From the NCBI GenBank assembly GCA_023101885.1, contig JALPQD010000160.1:4001188-4065187 (forward strand): a DNA stretch of 64,000 bases. The letters run 5' to 3'. This DNA is from Typhlomys cinereus (Eukaryota > Chordata > Mammalia > Rodentia > Platacanthomyidae). The notes beneath the pieces are model-generated. The model was not told the DNA's origin. It made no database searches and saw only the letters and a list, made by a program, of their open reading frames with translations. The translations under genes were made by a program, and so were the position numbers. Positions 51,371 to 63,180 of the stretch are shown in pieces; within the stretch, counting starts at the first letter, position 1, and each line of letters starts with the position of its first letter.

Positions 51371-51553
51371 TGCTCATCTTTACCCAGTGCGTGTTTTGTG
51401 GTGTATGTGTAGGGAGATGCAGCCACTTACTTGGGTTTATGGCATGAGAGATTTTTTAAAGTGTTTCACTCTACTCAGCCTTTTTAATTGCTTTCAAGGC
51501 TCACTGCATAATCTATAGAGTGTAGCTGCACGAACCAAGAATGTTGCCTTAAA

Positions 51554-51910
51554 CTACAGCTAGTTTTTTTTTTTTAACATTTATTTTTATTTTTTATATT
51601 TATTCAATTGTGCCTGTGTGCACGTTTTATATTTATTCAATTGTGCTTGTGTGCGCGTGTGTGGATGTATTGTGTATGTGTGTGTGTATGTGTGTGTGTA
51701 GAACCACGGACGAATTCGAGAACCACCATGGACGCCTCCACCTCCTCGTTTACTCTGCCCGGGGCTCGTAGGCTCCGCCCTACCAGGACCGGAAACACAG
51801 GCCGCCCCCACTTCTGCCTGGTGTCTATACGTGGGATCTGGGATCTGAACTCGACCTAACTGCAAGGCTTAACCCCCTGAGCCACCTCTCCAGCCCTACA
51901 GCTAGTTTTT
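51554..51910 (-). mobile_element. CpG-rich tRNA-SINE, copy 5, with 15-bp target-site duplication
   Basis: CTACAGCTAGTTTTT occurs at 51554-51568 and 51896-51910. The tail-side phrase TTTATATTTATTCAATTGTG appears twice, and part of the head-side body is deleted near 51850-51865. It lies about 160 bases past the distal poly(A) signal. Confidence 0.9.
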
Positions 51911-54120
51911 AAGACAGCTAGCTCCCTTGACTGGGTCCAAGTGGTGTGGAGGTTTTGCAGTGCCGACTCATCAGATTCTGCAAGAACTGACAGCAGCATG
52001 TGTCAAAATCCAGACTAGGATTAGGCCTGCTACCAAAAGAATTTTCTAGTCATAGCATATTTTCACTCTGGTTTCACTAATTCGGACAAAATTTAGATCT
52101 GTTTCCTTCTGCTCCCTACTCTCGTGTTGAGGGTCTTTCTGCTTTATTTTTGAAAACCACTGTCAAGTCTGCGCTTTCATCATGGCTGTCATTGTTCTGC
52201 TAACCCAGAATATTCTCTCGTGGTTTGTCTTAGGTGATGATTAAGAGTCCCCGTGAACCAAGACTTGGATGATGTGTGTGTGCTCTGCATTCGTCCTATT
52301 TCCTTAAAGTCATCCCTTTGGCTACAGATCAGGCTGTACTGTGTGTGTGGATACGTGGGCACATGGCCTACATGTTTTGTAGGTTTTGAGCTTAATGCAG
52401 TGTAATGAAGGTCAGAAATGATATAGTGCGTGAACCGTTACCAGGCACTTTGTTGACTGGCTGCCAGCATGCTGCCTGCAGTCATTTAAAGACTAGCCTG
52501 CTCCATGCCAGGAATTATTTAGATACTTGACCAACATTTCTGAATAAAAGCAAAAGGTACTATTTGTTTAGACAAATATCCTTAAATGACTTGATGCTTA
52601 GAGCTGTGGTCTTAGTAGGTAAAGGAGTCTTTAGGAGGTGGCATCCCATGGAAGGGTACTTGGCTGTGACCTGCCCAGATGGTGGCATGCACTGCATGCA
52701 CTCTGGGCTCTAGTCTTCAGCTTTGCTTCCTGCTGGAGAGAGGAGTGGATTGCTCTGCCACACAGCCACACTGTGAGGTGCTGACTCAATGCAGATTCAA
52801 GAATCACTTCTTTATGGTTGGAACCTCCACGTCTCTAAGCACAAACAAGACAGGCTAGTGGCCTCAGGTGCTCAGTTACAGCAGTGGAAGGCCAGTGTCC
52901 TGGGAAAACAGAGCCAAGAAGTAGTATGTGTAAAATGTGTAGTATGTCAATTGGAACTTGCGTGTGATAAAAGATGGGAAGGGAGAAGAGGTACAGTTTT
53001 GGTATGGCTTGGCAGATGAGAGATTTGAACCAAGTTCTAGAGTCCAAGTGGGGTTGGTATGGAGAAGTCTCCGTCTTAGGGGAGGAAGCAGCTTGAGGAA
53101 AGGCCAGTGGGAGGAGCCCTGAGTAAGGGAGAGTGGTGGGAGGTTGGCTCCGAGGGGTGTGTGTGTTGGGTTATGCAGGGCCTTGTAGAAGGTGCCTGAT
53201 GCTCTGAAGTGGGCATTTGTGGCACTGGGCGGCTTTCTCTACTGAGAACTGTGTCCCCAAGGTGAGAACTCTCATGACCTGGTCCAGCATGGTAGTTACA
53301 TGGATTGTTCGGTTCTCGGGTTGTTTTGAAGTTAGAACTAGTGGCGTTCCTATGAGATGGCAGGGAGCTGGCGCTCCCTCACACTGAGGTTCTTAATGAG
53401 ACTGCGACTTGAAGTGTGAGTCTTCTCAGATGCCACTTGAGGTTGCTGCTAGGGTGGCGCATGGATGATTATCAGCCAGTTAGCTTCAGAGACTTGGGGA
53501 TGGAGTTTGACGTGGATGTGACATTGGGCTTGAGACACTGAGTTTCCCAGTGGAGGGATGGGAATGAGAGGAGCACAAGACCTGGTACTTCAGCCAGGCT
53601 CCAGCATCAGCCCCAGAGAAGCAGCCCCAGGGACACTAGAGTCCTCGAAGCGGGGAAGGGCAAAGTGGCAGGAACCAACATTGGTTCTGCGTTTCTGTTC
53701 AAAGTTCAGTTCTGGACATGCCTAGAATGTGAGTTCTCTTTGAGCTGATGAACTTACCCAGATTGCAGTAGTTTTTATGTTGCCCCTTCGTGAGCATTTG
53801 TTGATCTCCCTTTGAAGGCAACTCAGTAAAATTCGAGTCTCTAGTCAAATGTAGTGGTCTTCACTGGCACGTCGGCCGGGTGTCTCTTGCTGCAACATTA
53901 CCCTGGAAGCACAAAGCCATGTTGGAATGAGAGGCTCATCAAAGACCCAATCAACAGGAAATGGATTCAGAGAAGTTAAATGCATCGAGTCGGTGGTGTG
54001 GGGCCTAACCCATGCCGGTGTATTCTGGCATTTCATAACAAATGTGGGCAATTTTTAATATGGGAATGTTTCTGGCAAGCCTTGGCTTGGATATTTCATT
54101 ATGTAGGTGAATGTTGAATG
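51911..54120. other. Downstream intergenic sequence
   Basis: About 2.2 kb with no gene recognised. A stretch around 52585-52790 has the feel of an old rodent repeat but cannot be named. Short frames (for example 52789-53019) have no family resemblance. Confidence 0.4.
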
Positions 54121-54124
54121 AAGA

Positions 54125-54255
54125 ATTCCACAGTTGCCTAAGTTGTGCTGTATGCCTGTTGTGACCCCCAGCACCCCTGAGCCAAGGCAGGAGGGTCTTG
54201 AGTTTGAGACCACCTGAGGCTGCACAGTGAGACCCCATCTCTAGGAAATGGAAAG
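54125..54255 (+). mobile_element. B1-like SINE
   Basis: GAGCCAAGGCAGGAGGGTCT and CTGCACAGTGAGACCCC are B1 text. Confidence 0.6.
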
Positions 54256-55084
54256 CTACCTGGGGTGTTCTAGGCAACCATGACTAGAGCGGGGATGAAA
54301 TTCCCACCTACGTATATGAAAGTTTAGAAAGCGTCTGCCATGGAAATGAACAGGTAACAGAAACCCTTTGTCACTGGCCTGCCCTGCCCCACGACATTCA
54401 GTTTTCTAGTTGTAGGTTCTTCCTGAACTTGGGAAGTGGAGGGAGTCTACGGCCCAGCACGGCAGCCGCCAGTCAAGATAACTAGCTAGCCCGGGTGGCC
54501 AGAGCTTTTCTACTTCTTGTGATGAGTCCTGTTCACCGACAGACTGTCAGTACACGCACATGGAACCGTCGCTACCACACACTTGCAGAACTCACAGCGC
54601 ACAAACAAACTCAATCAATGCCCTGTGTGGCTCCTAGCATTTATCATGTTACTTTTGGTCTCTGTCAATGTGTCCACCCTGGGCACAGCATTAAAGAATA
54701 TTTAGATTAATCAAGTCTTGTGAAGAAGTATGAAGGCTGCAGATTAGCTAACTTCCCTTTGCTGACCACCTCTGATCCTCTTCTAGAATCCCAGCTGGTG
54801 GGGAAGAGTTTGGTTCCTTTGAATCTTTTCCTTTGAATTTGCATGCAGACAGATGCGCTATTAGAAACCAAGTGTTTTCTTTCTCTCCACATGTTCATAC
54901 AACATTAGAACGTCTTTCATGCATTTCGAAGGCTCTCCAGTTTAGTCACGGGACTACTTCATGGTGTTCGACTTCCCCAGGATCAGAACTCCATCGGATT
55001 CTGGTCACGACTTTGCTGCACTCTGGAGCTCTGTACAGTGAGATACTTCTTGATCAGTGACGTTTGGATTGTTTTCGGTTTCTC
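54256..55084. other. Downstream intergenic sequence
   Basis: No gene or clear repeat is recognised. Confidence 0.35.
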
Positions 55085-55505
55085 AGCAGAACGAACAAGG
55101 AACCATGACACCTCTCTATGTCCTCTTCTGCAGAGCGATGGTTGGTACTAATTGCCACCCTCACAGCACATCTGCGAGGAATTCTCTGCGTTAAGGTTGG
55201 CTTCCCGGGCATGCCTGTGGGGGTTGTCTTGATGGCGTTCATGGATGTGGAGCCTTGGGCCGTTGCAGCTGGGACCGTTCCTTCGGCGGGTGAGTCCAGC
55301 GCGGTCTAAAGGTGGAGGGAGTAAGCGAGCACAGCATGCAGCGTTGGGCCTGGTCTGCTCTTGCTGTGCGTGTGCTGTGACCAGCTCCTCCAGATTCCTG
55401 TGGCTGAAACTTCCCTGCCGTGATGCACTGTAACCTGGAATTGTGAGGCAATGAACCCTTCCCCCTAAGTTGTTTGGGTCAGGTATTTCTTATTCTTTAT
55501 CAATA
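55085..55505 (+). mobile_element. URR1-like rodent repeat
   Basis: TGTGACCAGCTCCTCCAG, GTAACCTGGAATTGTGAGGC and TAAGTTGTTTGGGTCAGG resemble the 3' half of URR1-type repeats. Confidence 0.45.
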
Positions 55506-55819
55506 CAGTGAGTTTGTGTCATTTTTACCTTATCGTCCAACCCCAGTTCCCCCTTTCTCACTGCAAACCTTTTTCTTCCCTACCAGTCTCCCTCCTTTCT
55601 GCTGTGTGTGTGGCCCACTGAGCTTCATTTGGGTTAACTTAATGGCATGTGCCTAGCCACTTGCTGGGGCATTAGTGATAGTATCAGTGGATATGTCATT
55701 GGGGGAAAATAGCCCGGGAGTGTGCACGGGGGCGGCGTGAGTTAGATGTCCTGTTAGGGTCAAGCAGTCTGCAGTCACTTGTCTCCCACACCAGTCAGTT
55801 GTGATTCTGTATGTTACAC

Positions 55820-55919
55820 TTGCAGGTACCGGGTCACAAACCTGGGGGCCTGAGTTTGATTCCTGGAAGCCCCACATAGTGGAAGGAGAGAATGGCTCCC
55901 CACCTGTACATGCACGATG

Positions 55920-55952
<33 letters not shown>

Positions 55953-56000
55953 ACTCTCATTCTCTCTAGCTCTCTCTCATAAATAAATGAGAATATTTTT
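55820..56000 (+). mobile_element. B2-like SINE, 5'-truncated, with (CT)n, nested in the L1 fragment
   Basis: CACAAACCTGGGGGCCTGAG and GGAAGCCCCACATAGTGG are B2/B3 text; (CT)n at 55920-55946 and a TAAATAAATGAG tail follow. Confidence 0.65.
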
Positions 56001-56127
56001 AAAAGCCATCCATTGCAAAAGGGAGTTTCTAGATAAGTGCTGAGGGCTTCTGTAATCCATGGGTGAAATGATAAATGTTTAGATGGCAGTTTGATATGTA
56101 CTTATAGCATCCCTTAGTTTGCTCCCT

Positions 56128-56605
56128 GTATTAGTCAGGTTCTCTAGAGATGCAGAATCAACACAATGAATATATATATATTTAGAGAGAGAGAGAGATA
56201 GAGATGTATTGAGTTGGTTTACAGATAGGACCGAGGTTGTCCAAGGATGGCTGCCAGTAGCTGCTCAGTTCGGTAGTCGGTGATGGCTGAAGGCTGGAGA
56301 ATTCCTAGAGTCTTTAGTCTAGATGACGATTTGGAGGATTGGAAGGCTAGAGGGCTGAAGACACCGGGCAGCTGGAAGGAAGATCGATTCCTAGCACAGC
56401 TGCAATAAATGTCTCTTCTCCTTGATGGCTCCTTTTTATAAGGTCCAATACTGGGAGGATCCTATGAGATCTTGGAGGTTCTGATAGGATCTAGGGTGGG
56501 TATAATCCTTTCAAGTGGTCTCAGTTGATCTTTCCAGGTGTAGTTTCAGTCCATCTTAGTTAATGCCAAGAGCGTCAAGTTGACACCCAGGCTTAACTAT
56601 CACAC
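56128..56605. mobile_element. About 480-bp non-autonomous repeat nested in the L1 fragment
   Basis: It begins TATTAGTCAGGTTCTCTAGA, has (GA)n at about 56184-56198 and ends TGACACCCAGGCTTAACTAT. It looks like a rodent or mammal DNA-transposon-type repeat; the family is not certain. Confidence 0.4.
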
Positions 56606-56921
56606 TCCCCCACTAGAGTCTATGGTTTCCCTGTCACAGGTTACATTCATACTAGGAATATACTCCCTGCTGAAAAAAGACCTTAAACCTTGTCAGAAAG
56701 CAGATGGTTGCTCCCTTAACATTTATACCTCAATGCAGGATGGTCTTCTCTGGCTAGGGTAGTTGTCATTTTCAGCTTGCAGCTTTCACTGCTGGGTGGG
56801 ACTGCGGGTTCTTTTCAGCCCAGCAGTTTGCATGATGCTTCCTGCTGCTGTGAAAGCAGGACAGGTGTTTGTTTCAGCAATGTGTAATTAAAACCATGCC
56901 AGAGGTTTTTAGGGTCTTGTA

Positions 56922-57255
56922 TTAGTTACTTGTTGCTGACAAGAGGAGTAGAGGGAAAGGATTTATTGTGACCTGTGTTTGAGGGTACCTGAGCTTCTCC
57001 AGGTGTGCAAGGTGTGGCAAGAGAGTGTGAGAAGCGCTGGTTGCACTATGTGCACGATCAGGAGAAAGAAATGGACCCGTGCCCGGCTGTCTTCTCCTCC
57101 CGTGCCCATGCCCCACTGAGTCCGGAATCCCAGCCCATGGGATTGAGCTGGCCACATCCAAGGCCTGTCTCAGTCTCTCTCTCTGCACATGTGTATGCAC
57201 AGGGAATGCTTTATGGCAGTTTTACATTGTCAAGTTGACAATTGAGAACTGGGCC
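56922..57255 (+). mobile_element. URR1-like rodent repeat
   Basis: TTGTATTAGTTACTTGTTGC at the left and TTGTCAAGTTGACAATTGAG at the right match the remembered ends of this class. Confidence 0.5.
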
Positions 57256-57279
57256 TGTAGGCATACCCATGAATATTTT

Positions 57280-57600
57280 TTTTTTTCAATTAAACCCTTG
57301 AGGAAATCTGTACGATATTATCTCATCAATGTGGGAAGACCCAATCCATAGAGAGTGGAGTGGGACCTGCCCACCGGTAGGTGGGTAAGATAGAGAAGTA
57401 GCTGGCAATTTGGCAGACTGGCAAGCTAGAAGGTTTGTTTTTTTCTCTGTGGGTATGGTATGGCCAGTTCCCTCCATTCCTCTCCTCCCATAATGGACTA
57501 TAAGCTGAAGCTGAGTGTGAATAAAAATCTCCTTGTTCTCCTCAATTGTTTGGGTCGTATATTCATTATAGTAGCATGGATATGAAACTAAAACTGTGTG
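57280..57600 (+). mobile_element. URR1-like rodent repeat, second copy
   Basis: GTGGGAAGACCCAATCCATA, CCCATAATGGACTATAAGC and TTGTTTGGGTCGTATATTC follow the same plan. A T-run lies at the left junction. Confidence 0.45.
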
Positions 57601-57694
57601 TGTATATGCATGTATGTGGAAGTACACATGTACAAGGTGCACATGTATGTAGAATCCAAGATAGATATTGTGTGTCATCTTTGGTTGTTCTTTT

Positions 57695-57880
57695 AAAAAT
57701 GTTATTGTTTGTGTGCATACATGTATTGCGTGTTGCACACACAAGGCATGCATGCCAGAGGACAACTTTGTGGAGTTGATTCTCTCCTTCCACCTTTGGG
57801 GTTCTGGGGATCATATTCAGAATGTCAGGCGCGGTAGAGAACACCTTATCAGCTCAACCATCTTGCTGGCCCTCTGTTTT
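57695..57880 (-). mobile_element. B3-like SINE
   Basis: GCCAGAGGACAACTTTGTGG and CAACCATCTTGCTGGCCC are reversed B3 text. Confidence 0.65.
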
Positions 57881-58276
57881 TATTATTAAGGCAGAATCTC
57901 TCAGTGGAACCAGTGCTCTCCAACAACAGTACCGGCAAGTCAGCTTGCTCTGGGGTGCCGGGTCTTGGCCTCCGGGGCGCTGGGGTTGCAGGCTGCTCTC
58001 ACACCTGCTGGTACGCGGGATCCTGACTCAGATCTCACTGCGTGCCCTGAGCCAGCTCTGCAGTCCCAACTTGTGTCTTCCCATCTCAGTGTCTCCTGGT
58101 GATCGTAGAGCCAATCAATTTGGCAATGAAGATTAATCATCAGAGACAGGAGAGGTGGGGTTCTGGGTCCAGGCTAAGGCCGCTTTAGGTTTCCCTAGAT
58201 TCTGTCGGGCTGCCTCTCAGTTTGGCTGCAAAAATCTTCAGGTGAACTCTCACAGGATAATACCCTTCAGTTAAAA

Positions 58277-58517
58277 CAAAATAAATCCTACGGGGAGCTG
58301 ATGAGGGGTTAAGATTCTGCCTTGTAAGCAGAAAGTCCTGAGTTCAGATCGCTGGTCTCACCTAAAAACGCCAGGTGGAAACGGCAAGGCCTGTACTTCC
58401 TGCCTTGGTGGGCAGAGCCTGAGAAATCCCAGCGTGAAGGAAGAAGGAGGTAGAAGCAATCCAGGATGATTCCAGAAGTCATCCTTGGTTCTCCATAGGC
58501 ACACACAGTGCCCTCTG

Positions 58518-58553
<36 letters not shown>

Positions 58554-58570
58554 TAAATAAGTAAATAAAA
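58277..58570 (+). mobile_element. Family A SINE with (CA)n tail
   Basis: Head TGATGAGGGGTTAAGATTC, body ACTTCCTGCCTTGGTGGGC, and (CA)n at 58520-58552 followed by TAAATAAGTAAATAAA. Confidence 0.8.
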
Positions 58571-58964
58571 AAATTAAAAAATTTCAATATGATCTATGAC
58601 CACCCAATAGGTTAATTTAGGAGAACTGACTTCACAGAATATTGTAACAATAATATTTATCTTTCTTTATGCTAGGAGGGTAGTGATCTTTACATTTGAG
58701 AAATTGTGGCTCTTATTTGTGTCTCCCCAGGCTGATGGTAATCACTTTGGAAGAAGTTATCCAGGTGTTCCTTTAGGGTCCTGAGGCTCAGAACATTTCA
58801 CGTAAAGCAAAGATGAGACTTTCACTCATGATATCTGCCAACTCCTAACTCACGAATGAGTGACTACATTTATTCCTAACTTTAATTAACTAGGATACAG
58901 AGGCCCAGGGTTCATATCAGTGGGGGCCTCTTCAGTGGTACGCACTTGCAAAAAATATTTATTG
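58571..58964. other. Downstream intergenic sequence
   Basis: AT-rich; nothing recognised. Confidence 0.35.
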
Positions 58965-59204
58965 GGAAGCCGGGGAGATGGCTTGGGAATTAAAACCTTT
59001 GCCTTGCAAGCAAAAGGACTGGAGTTCAGATCCCCAGATCCCGAGTAAAACTGCCAGGTGGACGTGGCGCAGCCTATAATTCTAGTCTCGAAAGGCAGAG
59101 TCTGGGAAATCCCAGAGCAAAGCAATAAAGTGGAGGAGCAAGATGACTCCAGATGTTACCCTTGGGCCTCCACAGGTACGCATGCTCAAGCGCCCTTTGG
59201 TATG

Positions 59205-59250
<46 letters not shown>
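58965..59250 (+). mobile_element. Family A SINE with (GA)n tail
   Basis: Head GGGAGATGGCTTGGGAATTA, body GAAATCCCAGAGCAAAGCAA, and (GA)n at 59209-59250. Confidence 0.75.
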
Positions 59251-59254
<4 letters not shown>

Positions 59255-59392
59255 CTGTGGCACACGTGGTCGGTGGACAGCTTTGAAAGTTGGTCTCTCC
59301 TTCAACCATGTAGACTTTGGAAATTGAACTTAAGTTGCCAAGTTTGGCTACAGGCACCTTTGCCTGCTGAGCCTCCTCACCGGCCCTAACCC
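59251..59392 (-). mobile_element. B3-like SINE sharing the (GA)n run
   Basis: CAACCATGTAGACTTTGG and TGCTGAGCCTCCTCACCGGC are reversed B3 text. The two SINEs meet tail to tail at the (GA)n. Confidence 0.6.
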
Positions 59393-59399
59393 TAAACCA

Positions 59400-60470
59400 T
59401 GCTTGGGGTCGCTTTCCTCTCACAGCTGAGAGGGCAATGCTCTTGTACACACAGTGCACAAGAACACCCGGTTGGGATTGTTTCTGGGTGTGGGATCGCG
59501 GTACTGATAATTTAGGCAGGGTAGGAAGACGCAATGAACAACTGATTGTCACTCACTTTCCCAGGGGAAGGACGCACATGCTTCAGACAAGAATGACCTC
59601 AGAGCCTCCTTCAGGGGTGAGGGTGATTTCAAAACCTGACGGAGTGACAAAGAGTAGGCGACTTCTAGAATTTGAATGTTGACCACTTAACACAGGAGAT
59701 TTCTAAGTGCAAGAAACCCAATGCGTTTTAATATGTGGACAGAACCTATGGCACTTTGATCAGGGCAGGGTCCTTTCCCTTCGGAGACATGATGTTCTTG
59801 GACTTTCCTGTGAATTTCAGTGTGTCGCTTCAATTTGGTAAATGTAGTGGAAGCGCTTTAGCTTAGAGTCAGATGGTTCCATATTGTTCTGCTTTCTTTC
59901 TCTGGGATGAAATGCAAATCGTCAAAACAAAACCAGCCACTAGGTGTCAGAATTGCTCCGTGCAAATTTCTTATCCAAGCCCTGTGCCTTCTGGGATGGG
60001 GGCTGGCAGTGATCTCTTCCTGGGCACAGGTCTCCAAAGATGAGGGTGGAGGAGGACATCGCTGGCTTTACTGGTGCAGGAAGTGGAAGCTGACCGGTCC
60101 ACACTCCCGCTGAACTCGCCGCAGCAGGTCCAGCTGGCAGAAATGCCACTGCCACAGCTCTCACTGGGCCACAGGAGGTTTGAGGTTCCCTCCTCCCATT
60201 TACTTAAAAAGCCACAAAGTGATAGTAATAACGCCATCATGAGGGGTCACCCCGCTGTGCCTGGCCCTGTCGATGCTCCCTTACTACTGTGTCCACGAGA
60301 ACAAGGATTTCACACTCTCCAGAACAGTGTGTGTGTGTGGGGGGTAGTTTTGTTTTTCACCTACTTTTCTAAACTTTTGAAAATTTCAAACATACAAAAA
60401 AGTCAAAAGAATAATCAGTATGCAAAACACCATTGTCCATATTTTGTTTCCACATGAGCTTCTTTCTTTT
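59400..60470. other. Downstream intergenic sequence
   Basis: About 1 kb with no recognised repeat or gene. The higher G+C at 59980-60200 gives opposing short frames without family resemblance. Confidence 0.4.
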
Positions 60471-60474
60471 TATT

Positions 60475-60775
60475 GTTTTCACACACAGCGCACACCTCGA
60501 GGTCAGAGGAAGACAGTGAGGGTCCCCGTCTGTCTGGTGTCCTATCTACTCTGTCACTCTCCACCCCATTCCCTGATGACACTAGACCTGCAGCCCCCCA
60601 TTTCTTTGGCCAGCAGCCCCAGTGATCGTCTTGTGTCCACTCCCCACAGTGCTGGGGTTGTGGGCACACGTGGCCACACAAGGGTTTTTACTTGTGTTCT
60701 GGGGATTTGAATTCAGGTCCTCATGTTTGTATAGGAAGTGATCTTATGCACTGAGCTATCTGTCTAGCCCCTTTT
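60475..60775 (-). mobile_element. B3/B4-like SINE
   Basis: CAGTGCTGGGGTTGTGGGCA and CACTGAGCTATCTGTCTAGC follow the reversed composite plan. Confidence 0.5.
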
Positions 60776-60784
60776 CTTTCTGTA

Positions 60785-60985
60785 TTTTTTTTCTTCTGCT
60801 TTGATACGGATACTGAGTATTCATCCCAGCTTCCCTCCCGCCCCCTCCTTCCCATGCCCTCCCTTCCCTTCCCCCTCCCCTCTCACGTCCACTCACTCTT
60901 CCACCTGTGTGCTTCCATGGCCCCCCGGGTTCACTTTAGCTCATCTACTCTTTTCTCTATATTTATGTGCATGTATTTATTTTCT
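60785..60985 (-). mobile_element. L1 3' UTR-like fragment, antisense
   Basis: A T-run followed by a very pyrimidine-rich tract (CCTCCTTCCCATGCCCTCCC). Confidence 0.45.
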
Positions 60986-61615
60986 GCTGATCTAACAAAA
61001 GGTAAGTTAGAGATGTCATAGTCTACCGTTAAATACTTCAGTGTGAATTTCCTAAAAATGATGACCTCTGTATAAAAAGCACTGCCATTTCTTAGTATAT
61101 GAAACATCTGGTTTACATGCAGTCAGCATTTCCTGATTGGTTTTTGCAGAACCTCCCCCTTTTTACACGGACCAGTGAAGAGTTCCATACTGGGTCTGGT
61201 TGCTAAGTTTTCTGTAGTTACTTATGCTCTAAAACTTGTCTGGTTACATGTTTAGGTTTTTTTCCCTTAGGCATTTGGCACAGAAGAAAACAGGCCAGCT
61301 GCCTTTCAGAATGACAGGAGCCATTGTCCCACGGTGTAAGTTTCTCCAGGACAACTAGTGATTTGGATACTCGTTGGTGTTGGTTCGTTTTTGTCATAGC
61401 ACGTCCCACTGTGTGGATGAGGCGCTCTGTTTGTCCTTCTGTTTGTGGAGATGCGTGTTATTACCAGTTGCGTATCGAGGCACAGAACTTCCTTCTAAAG
61501 GCTGCTCCGTCTGTACCCTGCAGCTTGGGGGGGGGGCTTTGTCTCCATTCCCATTCAGTGTGCGGTATTTTCTTTCCTCTTTGTTCCTGGATTATTTAGA
61601 TGCATGGGGATTTTT
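60986..61615. other. Downstream intergenic sequence
   Basis: No recognised repeat or gene; a G-run at 61530-61537. Confidence 0.35.
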
Positions 61616-61621
61616 CAAAGA

Positions 61622-61624
<3 letters not shown>

Positions 61625-61671
<47 letters not shown>

Positions 61672-61676
61672 CTCTT

Positions 61677-61712
<36 letters not shown>

Positions 61713-61955
61713 CGTGCTTTCCAGAGATCAATTGAGTGTGTGAACCTGTGAAACCAAGGGCAACATCGGGAATCATCCTGGATCTCTCTGCCTTACTGGT
61801 TTGCTCTCAGGATCTCTCAGATTCCACCTTCCAGGGCCAGAATTGCAGGCACCACCATATCACCTGGCATCTTTATTGGAATGTGGGGATCTGAACTCAG
61901 GTCCCTCTGGTTGTAAGGCAAAGACTTTAACGCCAGAGCCATCTCCCTCAGCCCT
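61625..61955 (-). mobile_element. Family A SINE with (CT)n(TG)n tail
   Basis: (CT)n with scattered TTTC over 61625-61698, (TG)n to 61713, then a decayed reversed body and the head CCAGAGCCATCTCCCTCAGC. Confidence 0.7.
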
Positions 61956-62289
61956 CAATGATTTTTTTTCTGATTTTAGTCTCTGTTTGCTTCTGTTGTG
62001 GCAAGAGAAAGAACAACTCTCTATTATTTGACTTTTTACACCTATTGAGACTCATTTCATGCTTCGGCATATGATTTCTCTTGGTGAATGTTTCTGGCAC
62101 ACGTGAAAACAGTGTATGCAATATTTGGGTGGTCTGTTCTATAAATATCAACAAACAGAAAAGAAAAATCAATAGATCAAATTTTATTTGGTTGTGCTAG
62201 GGTTTTTACTTCTGTCCTATTGAACGAGGTCTACTGAAGGATTCAAATATAAATGTGAGCTTGTCCATTTTTTAAACTTTATTTATTTA

Positions 62290-62292
62290 TGC

Positions 62293-62339
<47 letters not shown>

Positions 62340-62570
62340 CAGAAGGCACATGTGTCCCTGTGGAGGACCGAGGGTGACTCTGGGAATCATCCCGGGTTGC
62401 TTCTACCTCCTTCCTTTGCTCTGGGATTTCCCAGGCTCTAGGGCCAGAAGTGCAGGCCACTGCTGTTTCTATCTGGCATTTTTATGTGGGACCTGGGATC
62501 CAAACTCAGGACCGTCTGCTTGCGAGGTAGAATCTTAACCCCTGAGCCATCTTTTCAGCCTGAGCTTGTC
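62290..62570 (-). mobile_element. Family A SINE with (TG)n tail
   Basis: (TG)n at 62297-62338, the reversed body (CATGTGTCCCTGTGGAGGAC) and the head ACCCCTGAGCCATCTTTTCA. Confidence 0.8.
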
Positions 62571-62805
62571 CATTTTTGCTGTCTACTTTGATATTATTTT
62601 AGCCATGCCAACTTTATGTGATATATCATTTTCCATCCTTTCAATCTATGTTTTTAAAGGTGAACAGCACATGGATGCATTTTGCTTTTAAACCTGATTT
62701 TTCTGTTATTTTATTTACTTTTTTAGATTATTTATATTGAATGCAGTTGTTACTATGATTGTGATTAAGTATATTACTTGCTATTTCTTTTATGCCTGTC
62801 CTTCT

Positions 62806-62832
62806 TTTCTCTTTCTTTCTTTCTTTCTTTTC

Positions 62833-62912
<80 letters not shown>
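62806..62912. repeat. (CTTT)n followed by (CT)n simple repeat
   Basis: About 80 bases of CTTT units and about 25 of CT. Frames reading FLSFFLSFF here are repeat artefacts. Confidence 0.9.
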
Positions 62913-62915
<3 letters not shown>

Positions 62916-63180
62916 TTGTGACTTTGGGATCGAGTATTTTTAAGATTCCACTATACAGGTACGGCTTATTGGATGTGTGTACTTCTTCATTTTCTTTTTT
63001 AAGTGATAGCTCTTGGGCTTATGAAATGTGTCCAGTGTGGGTGACCCAAGTGAATTCCCCAAGCTGTCAGCAAGGACTCCCCTTGACTCACTGGAACTCC
63101 AATGTGTGGACTGTGGGAATATTCTAGTTTACTGTGCCTCAGTGGCTCTTTGACTTCCTGGGGGCTCCACGCTGAATGCT

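Larger units (their letters stand above)
50040..51390 (+). other. WDR43: WDR43 3' UTR (probable full extent)
   Basis: The stretch from the stop codon to about 51390 contains no recognisable SINE, although SINEs occur every few hundred bases elsewhere. It is AT-rich and ends at an AATAAA followed by a GT-rich tract. The first 200 bases could also be the whole 3' UTR if the proximal signal is used. Confidence 0.6.
55510..56905 (-). mobile_element. L1 3' UTR-like fragment, antisense, broken by two insertions
   Basis: It shares phrases with 33470-34560 (CCATTGCAAAAGG, GATAAATGTTTAGATGGCAG and others). It is interrupted at about 55820-56000 and again at about 56128-56605, with the L1-like text continuing on the far side each time. 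Confidence 0.5.

Noticed and set aside
57286..57765. 159-codon minus-strand frame
   Set aside because: It overlaps URR1-like repeat text, a T-run and a B3-like SINE; there is no family resemblance.
59384..59398. Interstitial telomere-like CCCTAACCCTAA
   Set aside because: There are only two units, at a SINE edge, so it is within chance.
59082..59552. 156-codon minus-strand frame
   Set aside because: It runs through two SINEs meeting at a (GA)n; the SLSLSL run is the repeat itself.
62737..63127. Frames reading FFLSFFLSF
   Set aside because: These are (CTTT)n and (CT)n microsatellite translations.
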